Origin: an uncultured Collinsella sp. | Lineage (GTDB): Bacteria; Actinomycetota; Coriobacteriia; Coriobacteriales; Coriobacteriaceae | Reading direction: 5' to 3' | NCBI GenBank assembly: GCA_900547655.1 | Contig: URHQ01000023.1 | Coordinates: 1 to 26,070 of the forward strand | Length of the DNA: 26,070 nt | Shown here: piece by piece, positions 7,168-13,253 of the stretch | Layout of the letters: each line of letters starts with the position of its first letter | How positions within the stretch are numbered: the stretch's first letter is position 1 | Notes under the pieces: generated by a model | What the model was told of the DNA's origin: nothing | Database searches by the model: none | Seen by the model: the letters and a program-made list of their open reading frames with translations, nothing else | Program-made: the position numbers and the translations under genes

Positions 7168-7800
7168 ATGAGCCAAGAGATGATGGATAAAACATGTCGA
7201 GAGTTTGCCGAGGCGCTTGCCGCACGCGAGCCGGTTCCCGGCGGCGGTAGCGCGAGCGCCTTTGTAGGTGCACTGGGCGCCTCGCTTTGCGGGATGGTTG
7301 CTCGCTATGGGGCGACAAACCCTGCGCTTGCCGATCGCGCAGACGATCTGACGCGCGCGTTTGCCCAGGCGGATGAGTTGGCGCAGGAACTTGTGGGTCT
7401 GGTCGCCGAGGACGTTCGTGCGTACGGCCAGGTGTCCGCGGCGTACGGTATTCCGCGTGACGATCCGACTCGAGCGACCGCGATTCAGGATGCGCTGCAT
7501 GTGGCCGCTCTGCCGCCGTATCGCATTATGGATGCCTGCGGGCGTGCGCTGGCGCTGCTCGAGGACATGGCCGACAAGGGTTCGCGTCAACTGCTGTCCG
7601 ATGTGGCGTGCGGCGCCGTGTTCTGCCGTGCCGCTATGCAGGGCGCGAGCTTGACGCTCTTTGCGAACACCACGTCTATGAAGGATCGCGCTCGTGCTAA
7701 GGAGCTCGAGACGGCGTGTGATGAGTTGCTCGACACATGGTTGCCGCGCGCCGATGCGCTGGCGCGTCGCGCCTCCGACGCTGCAAGGAAGAGAGGATAG
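7168..7800 (+). CDS. fchA: Cyclodeaminase/cyclohydrolase family protein (FchA-like)
   Basis: The protein has 210 residues, the normal size for a stand-alone member of the formiminotransferase-cyclodeaminase C-terminal family. I preferred the ATG at 7168, with GAAGGTG about 7 nt upstream, over the in-frame GTG at 7162. The folate-binding family motif VPGGGSASA is at residues 23-31, followed by the all-helical core (ALGASLCGMVARY). The family includes formimino-THF cyclodeaminase and FchA methenyl-THF cyclohydrolase; both act on cytosolic one-carbon folates. No formiminotransferase or histidine-degradation gene is present. The gene overlaps no neighbour and is followed after 2 nt by folD, so the pair is surely one operon. 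Because that FolD appears to lack cyclohydrolase residues, a cyclohydrolase role is the likelier one. Confidence 0.85.
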   Translation: MSQEMMDKTCREFAEALAAREPVPGGGSASAFVGALGASLCGMVARYGATNPALADRADDLTRAFAQADELAQELVGLVAEDVRAYGQVSAAYGIPRDDPTRATAIQDALHVAALPPYRIMDACGRALALLEDMADKGSRQLLSDVACGAVFCRAAMQGASLTLFANTTSMKDRARAKELETACDELLDTWLPRADALARRASDAARKRG

Positions 7801-7802
7801 CC

Positions 7803-8657
7803 ATGGCTGAACTGCTGAAGGGTGCTCCCGTTGCTCGCGCTTTGACTGAGGAACTTGCTGCTCGCTGCGCAGCCCTGCGCGAGCGGGGCGTTGTTCCGAC
7901 GTTGGCTATCGTGCGTGTAGGTGAACGCGAGGACGACCTATCCTACGAGCGCGGTGCGCTCAAGCGCTGCGAAAAAGTGGGGATTGAGGCTCGTCGCGTT
8001 TTGCTTTCTGCCGATGTTTCGCAGGACGAGCTGTTGACGGCCATCGAGGACATCAATACCGATTCGGCTGTTCATGGCTGCCTGATGTTCCGCCCGCTGC
8101 CCGTCGGCCTTGACGAGAATGCCGTCGCCGCAGCGCTCGATCCCGCCAAGGACGTTGACTCCATGACGCCGGCTTCGCTGCTCTCCACGCTTTCGGGGCG
8201 CGGCGAGGGTTTTGCCCCCTGCACAGCCGAAGCCGTGCTTGCTTTGCTGGATCATTACGGCGTTGAGCTGGATGGAGCTAAGGTTGCTGTGGTCGGGCGC
8301 TCGCTGGTGATCGGGCGTCCCGTTGCCGCCGCACTTACGGCTCGCAATGCCACGGTGACGACGTGCCATACGCATACACGCGATCTTGCTGCCGAGTGCC
8401 GTTCTGCCGATATCGTTGTTGCAGCCGTTGGACGCGCGAGCACGATTGGCGCGGATGCCGTTCGCGAGGGCCAGACGATCATTGATGTTGGCATTAACTG
8501 GGACGAGGCTGCTGGCAAGCTGGTCGGGGACATCGATTTTGATGCTGCGGAGCCGGTCGTTAACGCCATCACGCCCGTGCCGGGCGGCGTGGGGGCTGTG
8601 ACCACCGCGATTCTCGCCAAACACGTGATTGAGGCGGCGGAGCGCGCATCGAAATAG
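7803..8657 (+). CDS. folD: FolD-family methylenetetrahydrofolate dehydrogenase with altered cyclohydrolase residues
   Basis: The protein has 284 residues, typical for FolD. The start at 7803 follows GAGAGG and lies 2 nt after the upstream stop. Family landmarks: PTLAIVRVGE at 32-41, PLP at 98-100, KDVDS at 116-120, PCTAEAV at 139-145, the NAD(P) loop VGRSLVIGRP at 164-173, and PVPGGVGAVT at 258-267. FolD normally interconverts methylene-, methenyl- and 10-formyl-THF. Here the conserved Tyr is present (Y48), but the Lys four residues later is Ala52. The Gln of the VQLPLP motif is Phe96, within MFRPLP. In characterised FolD enzymes that Lys and Gln serve the cyclohydrolase step. I infer a mainly dehydrogenase enzyme working with the adjacent FchA-like protein. 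Confidence 0.92.
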   Translation: MAELLKGAPVARALTEELAARCAALRERGVVPTLAIVRVGEREDDLSYERGALKRCEKVGIEARRVLLSADVSQDELLTAIEDINTDSAVHGCLMFRPLPVGLDENAVAAALDPAKDVDSMTPASLLSTLSGRGEGFAPCTAEAVLALLDHYGVELDGAKVAVVGRSLVIGRPVAAALTARNATVTTCHTHTRDLAAECRSADIVVAAVGRASTIGADAVREGQTIIDVGINWDEAAGKLVGDIDFDAAEPVVNAITPVPGGVGAVTTAILAKHVIEAAERASK

Positions 8658-8704
8658 GCGTTTGGGCTGTTTGAGGGGTTAGTTCTATACCCCGTGGACA
8701 AAAA

Positions 8705-8755
8705 ATGCCAAATATGAGTACTGTTGCCAAGATAGTCACATATATTTTAGGTTAA
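8705..8755 (+). CDS. Micro-ORF in left arm of the AT-rich element
   Basis: This frame encodes 16 residues beginning MPNMSTV and continuing AKIVTYILG, followed by a stop and then the hairpin at 8759. It is homologous in sequence and position to the convergent micro-ORF at 8826-8912. Beyond the identical repeat the two frames still agree (V, VT and IL kept, several with third-base changes). No Shine-Dalgarno sequence is visible, so translation is uncertain. Confidence 0.35.
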   Translation: MPNMSTVAKIVTYILG

Positions 8756-8758
8756 TTT

Positions 8759-8802
8759 GGCTCTCTAACGATATTTATTATCGATAGAGAGCCTATTTTA
8801 TT
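8759..8802 (+). terminator. Hairpin terminator inside the AT-rich element
   Basis: GGCTCTCTAACGATA pairs with TATCGATAGAGAGCC (14 of 15 positions) around TTTAT, followed by TATTTTATT. It lies 4 nt after the plus-strand micro-ORF stop and downstream of the convergent minus-strand micro-ORF, so it could serve both directions. Confidence 0.6.
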
Positions 8803-8825
8803 GGACCTATGGGGAAGTACATCAT

Positions 8826-8912
8826 CTAATTTTTGAACAAATGTAGACTTTCGACACCCATGCGTAGCAAAATTGCTGTTACTAAATTAGTGACAGTACT
8901 CATATTTGGCAT
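8826..8912 (-). CDS. Micro-ORF in right arm of the AT-rich element
   Basis: This frame encodes 28 residues: MPNMSTVTNLVTAILL, then RMGVESLHLFKN. It has a short amphipathic or hydrophobic stretch. Its first seven codons lie in the inverted repeat and are identical to those of the convergent frame at 8705. The next nine codons align with conservative or synonymous changes. It lacks a clear ribosome binding site. It could be a real micropeptide, or the similarity could simply reflect an old duplication. Confidence 0.35.
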   Translation of the reverse strand: MPNMSTVTNLVTAILLRMGVESLHLFKN

Positions 8913-9010
8913 TTTTTGACCACAGGGGTTGCCAGCGCCGTGGTTTCGCCCTTTCTGCGCCGAAGCGATACACTGTTGCCGTTTGATTTCTTCGCTCAAG
9001 GAGGATGCGC

Positions 9011-10534
9011 ATGCCGTGCACAACGATTCTGGTCGGTAAAAACGCAAGCTACGACGGGTCGACCCTGGTCGCGCGTAACGAGGATTCGTCCAACGGGGTG
9101 TTTGAGCCCAAACGTATGCGCGTGGTGCATCCCGACGAGCAGCCGCGCGTCTACACAAGCGTCCTGAGCCACCTGACCGTTGAACTGCCCAATAACCCCA
9201 TGCGCTACACGAGCGTCCCCGATGTTGTCCCGGGCCACGGCATCTGGGCCGAGGCCGGTTTCAACGAGCTCAATGTGGGCATGTCCGCAACCGAGACGCT
9301 CACCACCAACGAGCGCGTCCGCGGTGCCGACCCGCTCGTCGACTACGTACCCGCCAAGGGCAACGAGGGTGAGGACGGCTATGTGCCGGCGCAACCTGGT
9401 GGCCTGGGCGAGGAGGATATGGTGACCCTGGTCCTGCCGTACGCCAAGTCCGCCCGCGACGGCGTTCGTATCCTGGGCGACCTGCTCGAGCGCTACGGCA
9501 CCTACGAGAACAACGGCATCGCCTTTAGTGACGTGGACGAGATCTGGTGGCTCGAGACCATCGGCGGCCACCGCTGGATCGCCAAGCGTGTGCCTGATGA
9601 CGCCTATGTGACCATGCCCAACCAGCTGGGTATCGACAGCTTTGACCTAGACGACGCCGAGGGCGCCCAGACCGACCACATGTGCTCGGCCGACCTGCGC
9701 TCCTGGATGGCCGAGTGGCATCTGGACCTGACGTTGGGCGTCGAGGGCGACGGTCCGGCAACGGTCTTTAACCCGCGCGAGGCCTTTGGCTCGCACAGCG
9801 ACAGCGACCATGTCTACAACACGCCGCGCGCCTGGTACATGCAGCGCTGCCTCAACCCCGGCGACGTGTGGGACGGCCCCGACGCCGACTACACGCCCGA
9901 GAGCGACGATATCCCCTGGAGCCGCGTGCCCGAGCGTAAGGTGACCATCGAGGACATCAAGTACGTGCTTTCGAGCCACTACCAGGGCACGGAGTACGAC
10001 TGTTACGGCAGCAAGGGCACGCCCGCCACGCGCGGCGCCTATCGCCCCATCGGCATCAATCGCAACAGCCAGCTCGCCGTGCTGCAGCTGCGCCCCTATG
10101 CGCAGCCGGCCTACCGTGCCGTGCAGTGGATGGCCTTTGGCTCCAACTCGTTTAACGCGCTGGTTCCGCTGTACGCCAACGTCGAGACCATGCCCGAGTA
10201 CTATGCCGACACGCAGGCTCGCGTGACGTCCGAAAACTTCTACTGGGCCAACCGCCTGATCGGCGCCCTGGCTGACGTCCGTTTCCATGAGTGCGGCCGC
10301 GCTGTGGAGGACTACCAGGAGAAGGTCGGCGGCATGGGCCACAAGCAGATTCACGACGTTGACGCTGTCGTAGCCGCGCTGCCCGAGGCCGAGGTGCCTG
10401 CCGAGCTCGCCCGCGCCAACGAGGCCTTTGCCGAGCTCGTGCGCGTGGAGACCGATGCCCTGTTGGGCAAGGTGCTCTACACCACGAGCTGCGCCATGAA
10501 GAACTCTTTCGCGATGAACGACAACGTGAGGTAG
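9011..10534 (+). CDS. C69-family dipeptidase
   Basis: The protein has 507 residues. The ATG at 9011 is chosen because AAGGAGG (8998-9004) is 6 nt upstream; the ATG at 9005 would abut that site. The N-terminus reads MPCTTILVGKNASYDGST, then ARNED. This is the hallmark of peptidase family C69 (PepD-like Ntn-hydrolases), in which the Cys becomes the N-terminal nucleophile after processing. The length matches the family's usual 470-520 residues. No signal peptide is present, so it probably hydrolyses dipeptides in the cytoplasm. It stands alone between the AT-rich element and the phasin-like gene, with its own ribosome binding site. The family call is secure; substrate preference cannot be read from sequence. 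Confidence 0.93.
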   Translation: MPCTTILVGKNASYDGSTLVARNEDSSNGVFEPKRMRVVHPDEQPRVYTSVLSHLTVELPNNPMRYTSVPDVVPGHGIWAEAGFNELNVGMSATETLTTNERVRGADPLVDYVPAKGNEGEDGYVPAQPGGLGEEDMVTLVLPYAKSARDGVRILGDLLERYGTYENNGIAFSDVDEIWWLETIGGHRWIAKRVPDDAYVTMPNQLGIDSFDLDDAEGAQTDHMCSADLRSWMAEWHLDLTLGVEGDGPATVFNPREAFGSHSDSDHVYNTPRAWYMQRCLNPGDVWDGPDADYTPESDDIPWSRVPERKVTIEDIKYVLSSHYQGTEYDCYGSKGTPATRGAYRPIGINRNSQLAVLQLRPYAQPAYRAVQWMAFGSNSFNALVPLYANVETMPEYYADTQARVTSENFYWANRLIGALADVRFHECGRAVEDYQEKVGGMGHKQIHDVDAVVAALPEAEVPAELARANEAFAELVRVETDALLGKVLYTTSCAMKNSFAMNDNVR

Positions 10535-10568
10535 GGATTTCCCGTCGATTGAATAGCGCTAAAACGCT

Positions 10569-10598
10569 TTGTCGCTTTCGCTCAATCTTGGGTACAAG
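10569..10598 (+). promoter_or_regulatory. Candidate promoter for the phasin-like/UbiB operon
   Basis: TTGTCG (-35-like) and TACAAG (-10-like) are separated by 18 bp, ending 36 nt before the start at 10634. The match is modest. Confidence 0.3.
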
Positions 10599-10633
10599 AA
10601 CGCCAATGCAGTTGTTTGTGATTGGAGACAACC

Positions 10634-11050
10634 ATGGTTATGAAACTCGATCAGCTTGTTAACGGCGCCATTAACGTGGGCTTTGGCGCTGCCGCCGTTG
10701 CTGTCGAAGGCGGCAAGAAGGTTCTCGACGACCTTAATACCAAGGGCGAGCAGGTTCGCAAGGACGCCGGCGCTCCCGATATCGCCCGCAGTGTGTCCGA
10801 CATGTTCGAGCAGGCCGGCGGTACCATCTCCGATCTGACCGAGCGTCTGGGCATGCAGGGCGAGACCGCGGCCCAGCGCGTGCTCGATGAGCTCATCCTT
10901 GCTCGCGTCCGCGTTATGACCGCGTCCGAGCGCACGGCCTTCCTGGCCCACGTGCGCGACATCGTCGATTCGGTCGAGGACAACGTGACCTCGGTGCCCG
11001 TCGAGTCCGTTGAGCCCGACGATGCGAAGGATACCGAAGAGGCCGAGTAG
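10634..11050 (+). CDS. Phasin-like helical protein, hypothetical
   Basis: The product has 138 residues. The start is the ATG at 10634 with GGAG 6 nt upstream; an alternative in-frame ATG lies 6 nt later. The protein is predicted almost wholly helical: an Ala/Gly-rich amphipathic start (LVNGAINVGFGAAAVAVEGGKKV), a charged helix, then a helical segment (ETAAQRVLDELILARV) and an acidic, disordered tail (EPDDAKDTEEAE). This resembles phasin-family or YtxH-like membrane-associated proteins, which in Firmicutes and Actinobacteria often sit beside AarF/UbiB genes. The next gene starts 8 nt after its stop, so the two are co-transcribed. No enzymatic motif is present. A structural or membrane-associated role with UbiB is inferred. 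Confidence 0.8.
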   Translation: MVMKLDQLVNGAINVGFGAAAVAVEGGKKVLDDLNTKGEQVRKDAGAPDIARSVSDMFEQAGGTISDLTERLGMQGETAAQRVLDELILARVRVMTASERTAFLAHVRDIVDSVEDNVTSVPVESVEPDDAKDTEEAE

Positions 11051-11058
11051 CAGCGCAG

Positions 11059-12822
11059 ATGGCAGATTCCACCACCGATTACAACAAACTAGATCCCCTG
11101 GGTGACGAGGCGGCGGTTGTCGATGAGGTCGACGCCGCCGTCTCGGGCGCTCGCAAGAAGCCGCGCGCTGTCGATATGGTGCCCGAGGAGCCCGACGCGA
11201 TGGCGCCGGACGAGGAATACCAGCTCACGCCGGCGGGTCGCCGCGAGCGTATCGGGCAGATTGTTCGCCTGGTTAAAAAGTACCGCGTGTGGGATAACCT
11301 CACGCCGGTTCGTTTGCGCCGCCTGCTCGAGGAACTCGGCCCCATGTTCGTCAAGATGGGGCAGATTCTGGCCAGCCGGTCCGAGATTCTGCCGCAACGC
11401 TTTTGCGATGAACTGCGCCGCTTGCGCTCCGACGTGGAGCCGGTGCCGTACGAGGTAGTGCTCCGCTGTCTGGAAGAGGAATACGGCCTGCGCCTGGGGG
11501 AGATGTTCGATGCGATCGACCCCAATCCGCTTGGTAGCGCATCGCTCGCGCAGGTGCACCGCGCTCGTCTGGTGACGGGCGAGGACGTGGCCGTCAAGGT
11601 GCAGCGCCCCGGTGCGCAGCAGGTTATGGCGCAGGACATCGATATCATCCGCTCGGTGGTGCGTATCGTTTCCAAGTTCGTCAACACCGATCAATTCGTT
11701 GACCTGCACGGCGTAGTCGAGGAGTTGTGGACCTCGTTTCGCGAGGAGACCAACTTTTTGGCCGAGGCCAAAAACCTCAACGACTTCTACGAGTTCCATA
11801 AGAGTGTTCATGGCGTGACGTGCCCTAAATCCTATCTGGACCTGTGCACCGAGCACGTGGTGGTTATGGACTACGTCGACGGCATTTCGATCGCCGATCC
11901 TGAGCGCTTGGTGGCCGAGGGCTATGACTTGGAAAAGATCGGTGCCGCAATCGTCGAGGACTACTCGACGCAGGTGCTCGATGACGGCTTTTTCCATGCT
12001 GACCCGCATGCGGGAAACATCATCCTCAAGGACGGCATCGTTTACTTTATCGACTTGGGTATGGTCGGACGCATGTCGAGCCACGACCGCGGTATCGTCA
12101 AGGATATGATCTTTGCCGTGGCCGAGGGCGATGTGCCAAAGCTCAAGGATTCGCTCATGCGCTTCGCTGTGACGCGTGGCGACTCGGCTGAGCTCGATCA
12201 TTCGGCCTTTTTGTCCGATTTGGACTTTATCGTGCCTGACTTTGCGGGCCTTGACCTTAAGGACCTGGATATCGGTGAGTTTTTGACCTCGCTGTTAAAC
12301 CTCGCGCGCAAAAATGACGTTGAGCTGCCGAGCGTGGTGACAATGTTCGCCCGCGGCATGGTGACGCTCGAGGGCCTGCTGACCGAGTACATGCCCGACG
12401 TCAACATGATCCAGATCATCCAGGCACACATCAAAAACGAGAAGAGCACCTACGCCCGCATGCGCGAGATGAGCCGCGACTTTGCAGCGAGCAGTTATCG
12501 CGCGGCGAAGGGCTCGCTCGAGGCGGCCGAGTATCTGGGCTTGGCTTCGCGTATGCTCACGCGCGGCCAGCTTAAGGTGAACACGCAGATCATGAGCAGC
12601 GATAAGGCGCTGCGACAGCTGGGTGGAATTATCGACCGCATGTCGATGGCAATTGTGATCGCCGGTCTGTTTATCGGTTCGTCGGTGGTGTACTACGCGC
12701 GTATCGAGCCGGTTGTGTTTGGTATCCCAGTCATTGGCTTTATGGGCTACGTGAGCGCGCTGGTGCTGGCGCTTATGCTGGGCCGCAATATCTGGCTCAA
12801 CAGTCACGGCGGCAAGCACTAG
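11059..12822 (+). CDS. ubiB: UbiB/AarF-family (ABC1) protein kinase-like protein
   Basis: The protein has 587 residues. It shows the UbiB signature in order: KxGQ (FVKMGQ, 97-102), the Ala-rich loop SASLAQVHRA (160-169) in place of a glycine loop, the catalytic Lys in VAVKVQRPG (180), NFLAEAKN, VVVMDYVDG, HADPHAGN (313-320) and the metal-binding DLG (332-334). Two C-terminal hydrophobic helices (MAIVIAGLFIGSSVVYYA and a second near the end) match the usual membrane anchor. An acidic N-terminal extension of about 50 residues is less usual. UbiB proteins are ATPases linked to isoprenoid-lipid and quinone homeostasis at the membrane. The start has only a weak ribosome binding site and probably relies on coupling to the phasin-like gene. 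Confidence 0.92.
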   Translation: MADSTTDYNKLDPLGDEAAVVDEVDAAVSGARKKPRAVDMVPEEPDAMAPDEEYQLTPAGRRERIGQIVRLVKKYRVWDNLTPVRLRRLLEELGPMFVKMGQILASRSEILPQRFCDELRRLRSDVEPVPYEVVLRCLEEEYGLRLGEMFDAIDPNPLGSASLAQVHRARLVTGEDVAVKVQRPGAQQVMAQDIDIIRSVVRIVSKFVNTDQFVDLHGVVEELWTSFREETNFLAEAKNLNDFYEFHKSVHGVTCPKSYLDLCTEHVVVMDYVDGISIADPERLVAEGYDLEKIGAAIVEDYSTQVLDDGFFHADPHAGNIILKDGIVYFIDLGMVGRMSSHDRGIVKDMIFAVAEGDVPKLKDSLMRFAVTRGDSAELDHSAFLSDLDFIVPDFAGLDLKDLDIGEFLTSLLNLARKNDVELPSVVTMFARGMVTLEGLLTEYMPDVNMIQIIQAHIKNEKSTYARMREMSRDFAASSYRAAKGSLEAAEYLGLASRMLTRGQLKVNTQIMSSDKALRQLGGIIDRMSMAIVIAGLFIGSSVVYYARIEPVVFGIPVIGFMGYVSALVLALMLGRNIWLNSHGGKH

Positions 12823-12873
12823 AGGCTGCGGCCGTCACCGCATTTTCCTATCGCAAACAATAGCTTTTACCTT

Positions 12874-12901
12874 GGGCTTCGCCTGCGTGCGAGGCCTTTT
12901 T
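12874..12901 (+). terminator. Rho-independent terminator of the UbiB operon
   Basis: GGCTTCGC pairs with GCGAGGCC (one T-G pair) around a 6-nt loop and is followed directly by TTTTT. It lies about 50 nt after the ubiB stop. Confidence 0.75.
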
Positions 12902-12928
12902 GCGTGATACCATTTTGACGGTAATAAT
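12900..12928 (+). promoter_or_regulatory. Candidate promoter driving the riboswitch leader
   Basis: TTGCGT and AATAAT are separated by 17 bp, which would start transcription near 12935, just before the aptamer. An alternative pair, TTGACG at 12915 with TAGATG at 12937, is also possible. Confidence 0.35.
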
Positions 12929-12940
12929 CGATGGCCTAGA

Positions 12941-13112
12941 TGGTGGTGCGGAGACGCACGAATGCGCGGTTATCCTGCGCATTTGGGAGAATCGGGGTGC
13001 AAGTCCCCGGCTGTACCAGTAACCGTAATTCCTCTTGGCTCGGGATGCTCGCGTCGCAGATCGGACGACGTGCCCGAGTCGTTAAGGTTAAGTCGGATCG
13101 CCTCCCGTCTTG
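12941..13112 (+). promoter_or_regulatory. Cobalamin riboswitch-like leader
   Basis: The leader shows the cobalamin aptamer layout. GGGAGAATC and GGGGTGCAAGTCCCC (12994-13008) match the conserved GGGAA..GGTGcAAxTCC core. Next is GGCTGTACCAGTAACCGTAA, which matches the CCxCTGT..A segment. A variable stem-loop region follows. The final AAGTCGGATCGCCTCCC (13090-13106) fits the B12 box, whose consensus is close to AGCCAGGAGACCTGCC. A GC-rich hairpin and GGAGGG (13154-13159) follow. Known cobalamin riboswitches repress uptake or B12-independent genes when B12 is plentiful. The identification rests on motif order by eye, without a covariance search. Confidence 0.8.
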
Positions 13113-13253
13113 CATGCGGCTGCGGCTTTTGCCGCCGGTGTGCATAGGGCTCTGGAGGGAAGGGGGTCCCCGATGGGGGAACTCGAGCGCAACATGCGCG
13201 ATGACGTGGGGCAGTCTCAAGGCAACGCTCCAAGTACAGACAGTAGGAGACAA

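Larger units (their letters stand above)
8690..8928. repeat. 239-bp AT-rich element with near-identical inverted ends
   Basis: The 31-nt arm at 8694-8724 and the complement of 8893-8923 differ at one base only. Both arms contain AAAAAATGCCAAATATGAGT. Flanking CCCC/GGGG extends the symmetry. The interior is markedly more AT-rich than the genome and holds a terminator-like hairpin (8759-8793). Each arm opens a micro-ORF pointing inward. It fills most of the 353-bp gap between folD and the C69 dipeptidase gene. It resembles a MITE-like or REP-like unit; no transposase or clear target duplication is seen. Confidence 0.75.

Noticed and set aside
8690..8928. Complete insertion sequence
   Set aside because: The 239-bp unit has no transposase frame and no clear target-site duplication, so only a MITE-like or REP-like reading is possible.
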